Source: CAIQQQ01 sp040399685 (GTDB taxonomy: Bacteria > Pseudomonadota > Alphaproteobacteria > Acetobacterales > Acetobacteraceae). Taken from it: DNA of 64,000 bases. Under the pieces are notes generated by a model that saw nothing but the letters and a program-made list of their open reading frames with translations, made no database searches and was not told the origin of the DNA. Each line of letters opens with the position of its first letter. Positions within the stretch are counted from its first letter, which is position 1. The stretch is taken from contig JBBART010000004.1 of the NCBI GenBank assembly GCA_040399685.1, forward strand, positions 124,001 to 188,000, in the 5' to 3' direction. The position numbers were made by a program, and so were the translations under genes. Below, one piece after another: positions 23,901 through 32,342 of the stretch.

Positions 23901-24332
23901 TCAGACCGAACCAAACCGGAGTGCGGTGAAAGCCAGGCCGAGCTCCCGCAGGTCTGTGCTGAGCCCGAGCGCCTGCGGGGAAACGGCGTCCGGCAGGACG
24001 AACTGCATGCGTGTGGTGCGGCTGTTGATGGCATGTCGCCGCACGGAAAATTCCATGAGGCTGCTGCCGCGAAAAATATGAAAGCCCTGGAACAGCCCGT
24101 TGACGTAGACGAAAACAGACTGGGAACTCACCATGCCCGGCACCAGAAAAGGCGTCGCGTCGAGCACAAAGGTGAGGTCGTTTCGTGGAATAGACAGGGC
24201 TATTTCAAATTCGCAGGAGGGCAGGATGGTCCAGGATTGTGGCGAATTTTCAGTGATGTCAAAACCGATAGGGTTGAATTGGGTGATGGAGCCAGACCGA
24301 CCGAAGGTGATCGTCTCATTGTGTTGCAACAC
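23901..24332 (-). CDS. Hypothetical protein upstream of the glycosyltransferase
   Basis: I do not recognise this 143-aa protein. It starts MLQHNETITFGRSGSI, is rich in Phe/Ser/Thr and alternating beta-type residues, and has no signal or membrane helix. It may be a small beta-sandwich, possibly carbohydrate-associated, because it is four bases upstream of the glycosyltransferase gene and likely translated with it. Real coding is supported by the tight spacing and by the composition, unlike shadow frames. Function unknown. Confidence 0.6.
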   Translation of the reverse strand: MLQHNETITFGRSGSITQFNPIGFDITENSPQSWTILPSCEFEIALSIPRNDLTFVLDATPFLVPGMVSSQSVFVYVNGLFQGFHIFRGSSLMEFSVRRHAINSRTTRMQFVLPDAVSPQALGLSTDLRELGLAFTALRFGSV

Positions 24333-24388
24333 GCCTAACCCCAGCCCTGCTGATCATGAACGAGTGGATGCGACCAAATGCCACACCT

Positions 24389-24447
24389 CGCCCGGCTGTG
24401 CCCCGGGCGTGTTATGATAATGCAAGGGCCGTTCGATACGGTTTTTT
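24389..24447. terminator. Two small hairpins in the 24.33-24.51 kb gap
   Basis: CGCCCGG (24389-24395) pairs with CCGGGCG (24403-24409). Then CCGT-TCGAT-ACGG is followed by six T (24429-24447), which reads as a weak rightward terminator. The flanking genes are both leftward, so the first hairpin may end the 60-aa gene's transcript. The second could end a small rightward RNA. Confidence 0.3.
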
Positions 24448-24511
24448 CTACGTCTGCCAACGCTGCAGCGTCAAGTCTTGCACGCAACGAAAGTGATCAA
24501 GAATTATTTGT

Positions 24512-24694
24512 TCACCCCGGCCGGTTGGCCGCCACCGCGAGCGTTGCAATCAGGTCTGCCTCGGCCGCGGCGGCTGTTTTGTAGCGGGGCTGGGTGGTGA
24601 CATAGGGTTGGCTGCTGTCGGACGGATAATAGAGTTCGAGATAGAATTTGCCGGAGGCTGGGTCGATGGCGGCTTCGAGGCGCAGCATGGTCAT
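24512..24694 (-). CDS. Small hypothetical protein (60 aa)
   Basis: This 60-aa frame starts MTMLRLEAAI, with GGAG correctly placed upstream (complement of 24701-24704). It has a regular pattern: a beta hairpin (KFYLELYYPSD) and a helix (AAAAEADLIATLAVAA). Small proteins like this are common in alphaproteobacteria, but I cannot name the family. It is the first gene of a leftward run into the glycan genes, divergent from the MarR gene. Confidence 0.55.
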   Translation of the reverse strand: MTMLRLEAAIDPASGKFYLELYYPSDSSQPYVTTQPRYKTAAAAEADLIATLAVAANRPG

Positions 24695-24751
24695 GGTGGT
24701 CTCCAGTTTGGCTCTATGTGATAGGGTGGCGCATGGTCAGGCGGGGTTGGG

Positions 24752-25222
24752 ATGAAGAACGACGAGATGCGTCCGCAGCCTTACCCGATGGGGGAGAGCA
24801 TCGGTGCGCAGGTGCGTCGCACCCAGCGGCTGTTCGCGCAGGATTTGCAGGCGGCCCTGGCGCCGCATGATGTGCCGGTCGGCATGTGGTATTTCCTGCG
24901 GGTGCTGTGGGAACAGGACGGGCTGACGCAGCGCGAGGTGAGCGAGCGGGTGGGGGCCACGGCGCCCACGGCGGTGGAACAGCTGCGCAACATGGAAAAG
25001 CGCGGGTTGATCTCGCGAAAGGCGAGCGAGGCGGACCGGCGCAAGGTGTATTTCCATCTGACCGATGCGGGCCGCGCCCTTGAAGTTCGGCTGCTGAACT
25101 ACGCGGCCGAGGTGAATGCCGCAGCCCTTGAGGGGTTGAGCGAGGGGGAGATCGGCTTTCTTCGGCTGGCGCTGTTGCGGATTCAGGATAATTTGCTGCG
25201 CCGGGAGAAGGCGCGCGGTTAA
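24752..25222 (+). CDS. MarR-family transcriptional regulator
   Basis: This 156-aa protein is a typical MarR winged-helix dimer. The recognition region is LTQREVSERVGATAPTAVEQLRNMEKRGLISRK (shown in parts: helix LTQREVSERVGA and helix PTAVEQLRNM), and the wing is DRRKVYFHLTDAGR. MarR proteins often repress aromatic-acid catabolic operons and respond to phenolics. It is convergent with and overlaps livF by 4 bp, at the end of cluster B, so control of the Liv/oxygenase genes is likely but inferred. ATG 24752 is the chosen start; ATG 24767 is possible. Confidence 0.88.
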   Translation: MKNDEMRPQPYPMGESIGAQVRRTQRLFAQDLQAALAPHDVPVGMWYFLRVLWEQDGLTQREVSERVGATAPTAVEQLRNMEKRGLISRKASEADRRKVYFHLTDAGRALEVRLLNYAAEVNAAALEGLSEGEIGFLRLALLRIQDNLLRREKARG

Positions 25223-25998
25223 GGCCATACGCAGGCGCGCAGGCGGGTGGCCATGCGCTGGCTTTCGGCCGGGTCGGTGGCGGGTGCGACGCCCATGCCG
25301 AGATAGCGTTCCGCCACTTCTGGCCGGTGCAGCAAATCCTGCGCCGGGCCGCTCAGTACGATGCGGCCGTTTTCGATAACCACGCCGCGATCGGCGATGG
25401 CGAGGGCGGCGCGGGCGTTCTGTTCGGCGAGCAGAACGGAGATGCCGCGCAGCCGCAGCTTGGCGATCAAGTGGAAGATTTCGGTGATCAGCAGCGGCGC
25501 CAGTCCCAGCGATGGCTCGTCCAGGATCAGCAAGCGCGGGCTGGACATCAGGCCGCGGGCGATGGCCAGCATCTGTTGCTGGCCGCCGGAGAAATTGCCG
25601 GCCACCTCACCCATGCGGGGGGCGAGGATGGGGAACATGGTGTGGATTTCGGCGAGAATGTCGCTGTCCGGCCGGCCGCCGGGGCGGATGGTGGCGCCCA
25701 TCGCCAGGTTCTCGGCCACCGTCATGCCGGCGAAGATCTGCCGCCCCTCTGGCACATGCGCGATGCCGCGACGCAGGCGTTCGGCGGTGGAGAGGCCGTC
25801 GATCCGTGCGCCGTCCCACAGGATTTCGCCGGACAGCGGCGTGATGAGGCCCGAGATGGTCTTGGCGAGGGTGGATTTGCCGGCCCCGTTGGCGCCGATC
25901 AGCGTCACGATCTCACCCGGCGCCACGGTGATGGTGATGTTGTCGAGCACGGCGCCCACGCCGTAGCCGGCCGAGATGGCGCGCAGGTGCAGGCTCAT
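25219..25998 (-). CDS. livF: Branched-chain-type ABC transporter ATP-binding protein LivF
   Basis: This 259-aa ABC ATPase has Walker A GANGAGKSTL (about residues 34-43), signature SGGQQQ (about 137-142), Walker B LLILDEPSLGL and the H-loop region. Short spacing and overall form match LivF, which pairs with LivG at the inner membrane. Despite the name, Liv importers in catabolic clusters usually bring in aromatic acids. It is the last gene of the leftward operon livK-livHM-livG-livF, overlapping livG by 4 bp. Its end overlaps the convergent MarR gene. Confidence 0.9.
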   Translation of the reverse strand: MSLHLRAISAGYGVGAVLDNITITVAPGEIVTLIGANGAGKSTLAKTISGLITPLSGEILWDGARIDGLSTAERLRRGIAHVPEGRQIFAGMTVAENLAMGATIRPGGRPDSDILAEIHTMFPILAPRMGEVAGNFSGGQQQMLAIARGLMSSPRLLILDEPSLGLAPLLITEIFHLIAKLRLRGISVLLAEQNARAALAIADRGVVIENGRIVLSGPAQDLLHRPEVAERYLGMGVAPATDPAESQRMATRLRACVWP

Positions 25999-26759
25999 AT
26001 CGCCTCCTCGCCGAGATAGGCCGCGATGACGCGTGGGTTTTGCTGGATGTCGGCGGGCGTGCCGCGGGCGATAACCCGGCCGGCTTCGAGCACCACGATC
26101 TGGTCGGCGATGGTCATGACCAGCGACATGTTGTGTTCAACCACCATGATGGTGACGCCGCAGGCCTGGATGGCGCGCAGGAGGGCTGCGAGTTCGGCGG
26201 TTTCGGTGTCGTTCAGGCCGGCGGCGGGTTCGTCCAGCAGCAGCAGGCGCGGTTGGGCCATCAGAGCGCGGATGACCTCCAGCAGCTTTTGTGCGCCCAT
26301 CGGCAGCATGGTGGCGGGGCGATGCGCCTGGTCGGCGAGGCCCACCAGATCGAGCAGTTGCAGCGCGCGGGCGGCCAAGGCGCGTTCGGCGCGCAGGGCG
26401 GGCGGCCACCAGAGCATTTGCGCCAATAGCCCGTGCGGGAGAAGGCGGTGATGCCCGGCCAGCACGTTTTCCAGCACGGTCATGCCCGGAAACACCCGGG
26501 CGGATTGGAACGTGCGGATGACGCCCATCTCGGCGATGGCGGACGGGGCGAGGCCGCCAAGGGCCACGCCGTCAAACATGACGGTGCCGGTATCGACGGG
26601 GAACAGATTGGTGATGAGGTTGAACAGCGTGGTCTTGCCGGCGCCGTTCGGGCCGATCAGCGCCGTCAGGGAATGTTCGGCCACGCTGAACGAGACGTCG
26701 GCGGTGGCGAGCAATCCGCCGAAGGATTTGCGCAGGTCGGCGACGACAAGGGCGGTCAT
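25995..26759 (-). CDS. livG: Branched-chain-type ABC transporter ATP-binding protein LivG
   Basis: The protein is 254 aa from ATG 26759; a longer in-frame extension to 27083 lies inside the permease gene and is not needed. Walker A is GPNGAGKTTL (about residues 36-45), Walker B is LLLLDEPAAGL, and the LivG-type insertion after Walker A (FQSARVFPGMTVLENV) is present. The usual LSGGQ signature is altered to MLPMGAQK (about 150), which occurs in LivG proteins less often. It forms the ATPase heterodimer with LivF and overlaps livHM by 4 bp. Confidence 0.9.
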   Translation of the reverse strand: MTALVVADLRKSFGGLLATADVSFSVAEHSLTALIGPNGAGKTTLFNLITNLFPVDTGTVMFDGVALGGLAPSAIAEMGVIRTFQSARVFPGMTVLENVLAGHHRLLPHGLLAQMLWWPPALRAERALAARALQLLDLVGLADQAHRPATMLPMGAQKLLEVIRALMAQPRLLLLDEPAAGLNDTETAELAALLRAIQACGVTIMVVEHNMSLVMTIADQIVVLEAGRVIARGTPADIQQNPRVIAAYLGEEAI

Positions 26760-28612
26760 GTCGTGCGCCTTTGCTGGAAGCGCAGCAGCCAGCCGAAGAT
26801 GCCTTGCGGCAGATACAACGAACTTCCTGCGAGCAACGCGCCGCTGGCCAGCGTTTTGTACAGCGCCAAGGGTTGGAATATTGTGGGCAGGATGGTGAGC
26901 AGGGCGGCCCCCAGCAATGGCCCGATCAGGGTGCCCTCGCCGCCGATCACCAGCATGGACACCAGTTCGAGCGAGCGCGGGGTTCCCACCATCTCCGGCG
27001 ACAGGAAATGGAAGTGAAACGCGTAGAGGCTGCCGGACAGGGAGGCGAGGGCGGCGGAGATGGCGAACGCTGCCATCTTGCACCGCATCACGTTTACGCC
27101 GAGGGCGGCGGCGGCCAGCGGATCGGTGCGGATGGCCTGCAAGGCGCGGCCGAACCCCGCCCGCATGGCGCCGGCCACGGCCACCAGAATGACCACCACC
27201 AGGCCGAGCACGAGATAGTACATCGCCATCGGGGTATCGAAGGCATAGCCCAGGACTTCAAGATCGGGGATGCCGACCATGCCGGATGGCCCGCCGGTGA
27301 TGTCGTCGAACCCCACGGCGCAACTGTCGATCAGCAGGCCGAACGCCAATGTGGCGAGTGCCATGTAAAGCCCGCGCAATCGCAGCGTGACGGCGGCGAG
27401 GATCAGCGCGCAGACGAGCGACAGCATGATGCCAGCGGCGATGCCCACAATCGGCGACATGTCCTGCGCGGTGACCAGATAGGAGGCCGTGTAGCCGCCG
27501 ATGGCCATGAAACCGGCCTGGCCGAGGCTGATCTGGCCGCCATAGCCCATCAGCACATCCTGCCCGATCAGGGTGATGAACAGGATGAGGGTGATGATCA
27601 ACGCGCCCAGCAGGGCGTTGCTCAGGAGGAACGGCATCGTCAGCGCCACGCAGACGGCGAGCGCGCCCCAGCGCCACGCCGATGTGGCGGCGATGCGAGA
27701 GACATGGGTCCAGACGCGGGCTTCGTCGCGCACGTCTGACCGGCGAAGGTGGCCAGCGCGGATCAGGCCGCTGGGCCGCAGGATCAGCACCACCAGCAGC
27801 AACCCCAAGGCCAGCGCGTTGCTGAACAGCGAAGACACATAGGCGGTGGCAAGCTGGCCCACGAGGCCGAGCAGCAAGCCGCCGGCGATGGCGCCGGGGA
27901 AGGAGGCAATGCCGCCGATGGCAACGGCGATGAAGCCCGAGATGGTCAGCAGCCGCCCGGTGTCGAACTGCAAGGCGATGGCCGGCGCCACCACCACGCC
28001 GGCGGCCGCGCCAATGGCACCCGCCAGGGCGAAGGCGAACAACTGCATATGCGGCACGTTCACGCCCATCAGCCGCGCGGCGGTGGGGTTTTCGGCGCAG
28101 GCGCGTAGGGATTGGCCCAGGCGCGTGCGCGCCAGCATCCAGCCGAGGGCCACGATGATGACGATGGTCACGCCGACCACCCACAAGCCCTGGGTCGGCA
28201 GCAGCAGCCCGGCCATTCGCAGCGGTCGTTCACCGGAGAACGGCGGCAGCGCGTAAGGCTGGCTGCCCCAGATGACCAGCACCAGGCCTTCGAACAAGGT
28301 CAGCAACCCGGCCATCATCATCAGCATGTTGCTGTTGGTGAGTCGGGTCAGGCCCGGCACGAACAGCACCCGGCCCACGAAAGCGGCAAGCAAGGTGGTG
28401 GCGATCACCGCACCCAATGCGGCCGCCAACGGGGGCAGTCCGGCGGAGGTTTCCAGCGAATAGGCCAGCAGCGCGCCCAGCGTGCAGAAGCCGCCTTGCG
28501 CCAGGTTGATGACGCCGGTGACGCGATAGACCAGCGAAAACCCCAGCGCCAACAGGGCATAGATGCTGCCCTGCAGAACGCCGCCGATGACGATCTGGAT
28601 GAACTCGATCAT
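26756..28612 (-). CDS. Fused ABC permease LivH-LivM
   Basis: The protein is 618 aa from ATG 28612. The first ~290 residues are LivH (GVLQGSIYALLALGFSLVYRVTGVIN in parts, then GGIASFPGAI). A cytoplasmic linker near 290-320 is followed by LivM (GYGGQISLGQAGFMAIGGY, then GGEGTLIGPLLGA). Normally two genes encode these subunits; here one polypeptide of about 16 helices does so. It forms the membrane channel for LivFG and the binding protein LivK. A frameshift artefact is unlikely because the reading frame is continuous and the linker is polar. Confidence 0.88.
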   Translation of the reverse strand: MIEFIQIVIGGVLQGSIYALLALGFSLVYRVTGVINLAQGGFCTLGALLAYSLETSAGLPPLAAALGAVIATTLLAAFVGRVLFVPGLTRLTNSNMLMMMAGLLTLFEGLVLVIWGSQPYALPPFSGERPLRMAGLLLPTQGLWVVGVTIVIIVALGWMLARTRLGQSLRACAENPTAARLMGVNVPHMQLFAFALAGAIGAAAGVVVAPAIALQFDTGRLLTISGFIAVAIGGIASFPGAIAGGLLLGLVGQLATAYVSSLFSNALALGLLLVVLILRPSGLIRAGHLRRSDVRDEARVWTHVSRIAATSAWRWGALAVCVALTMPFLLSNALLGALIITLILFITLIGQDVLMGYGGQISLGQAGFMAIGGYTASYLVTAQDMSPIVGIAAGIMLSLVCALILAAVTLRLRGLYMALATLAFGLLIDSCAVGFDDITGGPSGMVGIPDLEVLGYAFDTPMAMYYLVLGLVVVILVAVAGAMRAGFGRALQAIRTDPLAAAALGVNVMRCKMAAFAISAALASLSGSLYAFHFHFLSPEMVGTPRSLELVSMLVIGGEGTLIGPLLGAALLTILPTIFQPLALYKTLASGALLAGSSLYLPQGIFGWLLRFQQRRTT

Positions 28613-28623
28613 GTGGGCGGCAG

Positions 28624-29787
28624 CTATTTCGTGGGGATGCCGCGCGGGGCGCTCACCGGCAGCCACGCCCGGGCGGCAGGGGTCCAGCGGGTGACCACCA
28701 CATCGCTTTCATCCAGGCCGCGCTGTGGGGTGGCGGTGAAATCATAGGTGCCGTTGACGCCGGTGAAGCCCTTGGTCGCGGCCAGCTTGGCGCGAAGCTG
28801 TTCAGCGGTGGCATCCGGCCCCAGTTGCGACAGGGCGTTCAGCACCAGCAGTGCGGGGTCCCATCCGAGGGTGGAGGCGGAATCGGGCAGCACGCCGCTG
28901 GCCTTGTAGGCGCCGAAGAACGCGGCCTGGGCCGCCTCATGCGCCGCCGGCAGCGTTGTGCCGGCAGCGGCCGGCATGAAATAGGCGGACGGGATATACA
29001 GTTCCTTCGGCAGGAACGCGGCATACTGGTCCATCTGCGCATAGGTCATGTTGCCGTTGGTGGTCGCCACCGGGATGTCCATGCCGGCATCGCTGATGGC
29101 CTTGAACACGGTGGCGATCGGCCCGCCGGTGGACCAGGCGATGAGGGCTTCGGGGTTGGTGCCCTTGATGCGCTGGATCTGGGCCGACACCGTCACGTCG
29201 CCGGGGTTGAAGCGGGCGTCGCCGACGATGGCGATGTCCTTGTTCTCGGGCAGCGCCACGATGGCGCGGATGTTGCGCTCGGCATCCTGGCCGGAGGCGT
29301 CGGTGCTGGTGATGAGGGCCAACCTGGTGATGCCCTTGAGGCGCCAGTAGCGGATCATCGAGGCTGCCAGATCGCGGGTGTCGGCGCCGGAGGTGAACAC
29401 GAAGCTGCCGGCGGCCGGATGAATGCCGGGCGAGAAGCAGAACATCACCGGGCCGTTCTTCATCAGCGGCGCCATGGCATTGCACATCGCCACCTGCGAC
29501 GAGCCGAGAATGACGGCGGGCTTGGTGCTGACCAGGCCGGTGGCCAACTGCACGGCGTTCTGTGGGCTGGTCTGGTCGTCATGGAAGACGAAATGCACAG
29601 GCTCGGTCTTGATGCTGCCGTTGCCGATGGCGGCTTCAAGATTCTGCAACGCCTGTTGCTGGGCCTTGCCGAGGAACGCGGTGGCGCCGGTCAACGGCAG
29701 CACCACGTCAATCGTGCGGGGGGCGGCCATGGCGGGGGCGGCCAGCGATGCGCACAGCGCCAGCATGGCGGGCAGAAACTTCGTCAT
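28624..29787 (-). CDS. Branched-chain-type ABC substrate-binding protein LivK
   Basis: This 387-aa secreted protein has an N-terminal signal peptide (MTKFLPAMLALCASLAAPAMAA) and a type I periplasmic binding fold (IDVVLPLTGATAFLG...). Residues such as GSSQVAMCNAMAPL and FVFTSGADTRD line the usual ligand cleft. It should capture the cluster B substrate in the periplasm for LivHM/LivGF. In this family many members bind aromatic acids rather than amino acids. It follows the Rieske oxygenase gene after 105 bp, with a terminator-like hairpin in the gap. Confidence 0.88.
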   Translation of the reverse strand: MTKFLPAMLALCASLAAPAMAAPRTIDVVLPLTGATAFLGKAQQQALQNLEAAIGNGSIKTEPVHFVFHDDQTSPQNAVQLATGLVSTKPAVILGSSQVAMCNAMAPLMKNGPVMFCFSPGIHPAAGSFVFTSGADTRDLAASMIRYWRLKGITRLALITSTDASGQDAERNIRAIVALPENKDIAIVGDARFNPGDVTVSAQIQRIKGTNPEALIAWSTGGPIATVFKAISDAGMDIPVATTNGNMTYAQMDQYAAFLPKELYIPSAYFMPAAAGTTLPAAHEAAQAAFFGAYKASGVLPDSASTLGWDPALLVLNALSQLGPDATAEQLRAKLAATKGFTGVNGTYDFTATPQRGLDESDVVVTRWTPAARAWLPVSAPRGIPTK

Positions 29788-29836
29788 ATTGTCTCCCTCG
29801 TCCAGGCTTGTTGCCCGGTTGTGTTACGGCACGAAA

Positions 29837-29879
29837 ACGCCGGTCTCGGTTGAGGATGAGCCTCGACGAAGACCGGCGT
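29837..29879 (-). terminator. Hairpin between oxygenase and livK genes (terminator or attenuator)
   Basis: Perfect 10-bp outer arms ACGCCGGTCT (29837-29846) and AGACCGGCGT (29870-29879) enclose an inner GAGG/CCTC pairing. Read on the minus strand it is followed by TTTT. Because both flanking genes point the same way, it would partly terminate transcription coming from the oxygenase gene into the Liv genes. Confidence 0.55.
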
Positions 29880-29892
29880 GCCTGCAAGCGGC

Positions 29893-31197
29893 TTATTCGG
29901 CGGCTTCTTCGCCGGGATACTGCGCCAGCTCTTCCACCGAGGCGCCGAGGGTTCGCCACGGCGTGGATTTCGGCACCACGCCTTCGAACGAGCGCAGGTT
30001 CACATGCGCCACCCGCGGTTCGGTGGTGCCGATGGCGGCCTCACCCTGCTGGAAGCGCTGCACGGCATCGAGCATGAGGCGGCGGAACTGCACGATGGCG
30101 ACGTCTGACGCGCCCAGCCGTTCGTTGCTGCGATCGGCGATCTGGCCCATGGTTTCCCACATCGCCATGTCCTGGTTCGGGATGCCGCGAATGCCGGTGA
30201 AGTCGCCGAGCTTCATGGCCTTGCGGTCTTGCTTGTAGTTGTTGGCCCGCGTGCGCAGCTTGCGATAATCGGCATCCACATCGATGCCGACCTGCGCGCC
30301 GCAGAGCTTGCGGAAGGCTTCCTGATCGATGCCTTCGCCGTCGCTCCACGCCACGAAATAGAACATCGTGTTGGTGTCATCCATGGGCGCGGACAACTGC
30401 ACCAGGCTGTATTTATTGTTGGGCGGGATCAAGACGGTGATGGGCGCGATATAGGTGGTGATGCGGTTGTAGTTGTGCGTTTCCGCCTTGAAGATGGGCC
30501 GGCGGATGGCGGCGTAGCGCATGCCGTAATTGGTAAGTTGCACCTGCAGGCGCGGCGCCTTGTCGGTGGACGGGCGCTGCCAGAGGCCGTCGGAGGAGAC
30601 GGTGTTGTTCTCCACGCGGGCCGGCGGCATGTCGGTGGAATGCAGGCTGGAGCTGTGGGCGCTGTCGATGGCGCCTTCCAAAATCTGGGCCCAGTTGGTG
30701 GGCACGTGCATTTTGACGATGCTGACCTTGGTGGTCGGATGTGGCGCGAAAGCGGGCGCCTCAAAGGCGGGCATGGTTTCGGCGGGGCCCATATAGACCC
30801 AGACGAAGCCGCCGGCCTCCTGCGTTGGGTAGGAGATGTGCTTCACCTTCTCGGCGAGGCCGGACGATGCGGGTTCGGACGCCATTTCCACCACGTTGCC
30901 GTCCACGTCCACTTTCCAGCCGTGATACAGGCAGCGCAGGCCGCATTCCTCGTTGCGGCCATAGACCAAGGAGGCGCGGCGATGTGGGCAGAACTCGCCG
31001 ACGATGCCGACCACGCCATCCGTGTTGCGAAACGCCACCAGATCCTCGCCGAGCAGCTTCACCCGCACGGGGGTGCCGTCAGCTTCCTTCACTTCCTCGA
31101 TCATGCAGGCCGGCAGCCAATGGCGGCGCATCAGCTGGCCCATGGGGGCCTCACCTTCCACGCGGCAGAGCAGGTTGTTTTCGGCATCTGTCAGCAT
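29893..31197 (-). CDS. Rieske non-heme iron oxygenase, phthalate 4,5-dioxygenase-like
   Basis: This 434-aa alpha-type oxygenase has the same spacing as the cluster A enzyme: Rieske ligands C70/H72 and C89/H92 (FCPHRR, CLYHGWK) and iron ligands H181/H186 (IDSAHSSSLHS). The N-terminus (MLTDAENNLLCRV, then PMGQLMRRHWLPA) closely follows phthalate dioxygenase oxygenases (Pht3/OphA2). It works with the divergent reductase at 31377, the classical two-component arrangement. Expected reaction: NADH-dependent dihydroxylation of a phthalate-like or methoxylated aromatic acid. Exact substrate is inference. Confidence 0.9.
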   Translation of the reverse strand: MLTDAENNLLCRVEGEAPMGQLMRRHWLPACMIEEVKEADGTPVRVKLLGEDLVAFRNTDGVVGIVGEFCPHRRASLVYGRNEECGLRCLYHGWKVDVDGNVVEMASEPASSGLAEKVKHISYPTQEAGGFVWVYMGPAETMPAFEAPAFAPHPTTKVSIVKMHVPTNWAQILEGAIDSAHSSSLHSTDMPPARVENNTVSSDGLWQRPSTDKAPRLQVQLTNYGMRYAAIRRPIFKAETHNYNRITTYIAPITVLIPPNNKYSLVQLSAPMDDTNTMFYFVAWSDGEGIDQEAFRKLCGAQVGIDVDADYRKLRTRANNYKQDRKAMKLGDFTGIRGIPNQDMAMWETMGQIADRSNERLGASDVAIVQFRRLMLDAVQRFQQGEAAIGTTEPRVAHVNLRSFEGVVPKSTPWRTLGASVEELAQYPGEEAAE

Positions 31198-31376
31198 GGA
31201 ACGCTCCTGTGGGGCGAATTATTGGTTCGTTGCCGAAGGTATATTCGCTGAAATCTGCCGCTGTCGAGATGCAAATTAGAGATGGTTTTGCTGCAATGCA
31301 GCGAATTCTTGCGCTTGAAGCCTCTGCATGGATCGCATAATTCCATGAGGTCACGAATGAATGTGCAGGAGAGCCC
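31198..31376. promoter_or_regulatory. Divergent oxygenase/reductase control region
   Basis: This 179-bp gap contains a perfect palindrome GCTGCA-A-TGCAGC (31290-31302) and a distant inverted pair ATTCGCTG (31243-31250) / CAGCGAAT (31299-31306). These are plausible sites for the MarR or another regulator and flank the likely promoters. The reductase gene start at 31377 has GGAGAG upstream. The cluster A dyad motif is absent. Confidence 0.5.
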
Positions 31377-32342
31377 ATGACCGCCCCGGACGACCTTGCA
31401 TTCACCAAACTGCGCGTTCGTCGTGCCGAGCCGGCGGCGGCTGGCATTCAGATGTTCGAACTGGTGGCCGATGATGGTGCGGGCTTGCCGGGCTTCACGC
31501 CGGGCGCGCATCTGCATGTGCGGGTGCCGAACGGATCGGTGCGGCGGTATTCGCTGGCGAACGATCCGGCGGACCCATCGTTCTATCAGTTCGCCGTCAA
31601 GCGGGAGGACCCGGGCGCCGGTGGGTCCCGCAGCCTGATCGATCATGTGAAAATCGGCGACCTGCTGGAGGTGTCGGCGCCGCGCAACGATTTCGCGCTG
31701 GCGGCCGGTGCGCCGAGCTACGTGTTCATTGCCGGCGGCATCGGCATCACGCCCATCCTGTCGATGGTGCGGCATCTGGTGGCCAGCGGCGGCAAGCCGT
31801 TCCGGCTGTTCTATCTCGGCCGCAGCCCGGAGATGATGGCGTTTCGCGACGAGCTGTCTGGCCCGGAATATCGCGGGCGGTTGGTGATGCATTGCGACAA
31901 CGGCGACCCGGACCAGGCGTATGATCTCTGGCCGGTCCTGGAAAAGCAGAAGGGGGCGCATGTGTATTGCTGCGGCCCGAGCGGATTGCTGGCGTCGGTG
32001 CAGGACATGACCGGGCATTGGCCGAGTTCGGCGGTTCATTTTGAGGATTTCGGCACCCGCGCGGCGCCATCGGCCGACGATGCGCCGTTCACCGTGCGTC
32101 TGGCGCGCACCGGCACGTCGCATGTCATCCCCGCCGGCACCACGATTCTGGAGGCGCTGCGGCTGGCGGGCACCAGCATCGCCAGTTCCTGCGAAAGCGG
32201 CAGTTGCGGCACCTGCATCGTGCGCCTGCTGGAAGGCGAGGCGGACCATCGGGATTTCGTGCTGGGCGAGGAGGAGAAATCCACCCAGATTGTCACCTGC
32301 GTCAGCCGCGCCCGTTCCGCCGAGCTGGTGCTGGATCTTTGA
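31377..32342 (+). CDS. Oxygenase reductase, FMN/FAD-NADH plus 2Fe-2S (phthalate dioxygenase reductase type)
   Basis: This 321-aa protein has a flavin domain with RRYS (residues 56-59), a pyridine nucleotide domain with GGIGITP (120-126) and YCCGP (about 197-201), and a C-terminal plant-type [2Fe-2S] domain with C272, C277, C280 and C308. This flavin-NAD-ferredoxin order is that of phthalate dioxygenase reductase (Pht2/OphA1, VanB). It passes electrons from NADH directly to the Rieske oxygenase at 29893. It is followed by the dehydrogenase gene with overlapping stop and start. Confidence 0.92.
   Translation: MTAPDDLAFTKLRVRRAEPAAAGIQMFELVADDGAGLPGFTPGAHLHVRVPNGSVRRYSLANDPADPSFYQFAVKREDPGAGGSRSLIDHVKIGDLLEVSAPRNDFALAAGAPSYVFIAGGIGITPILSMVRHLVASGGKPFRLFYLGRSPEMMAFRDELSGPEYRGRLVMHCDNGDPDQAYDLWPVLEKQKGAHVYCCGPSGLLASVQDMTGHWPSSAVHFEDFGTRAAPSADDAPFTVRLARTGTSHVIPAGTTILEALRLAGTSIASSCESGSCGTCIVRLLEGEADHRDFVLGEEEKSTQIVTCVSRARSAELVLDL

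Noticed and set aside
25219..29787. A true branched-chain amino acid uptake system
   Set aside because: It is in one operon with a Rieske oxygenase, and Liv-type systems in such places usually carry aromatic acids, so the Liv names are used only as family labels.
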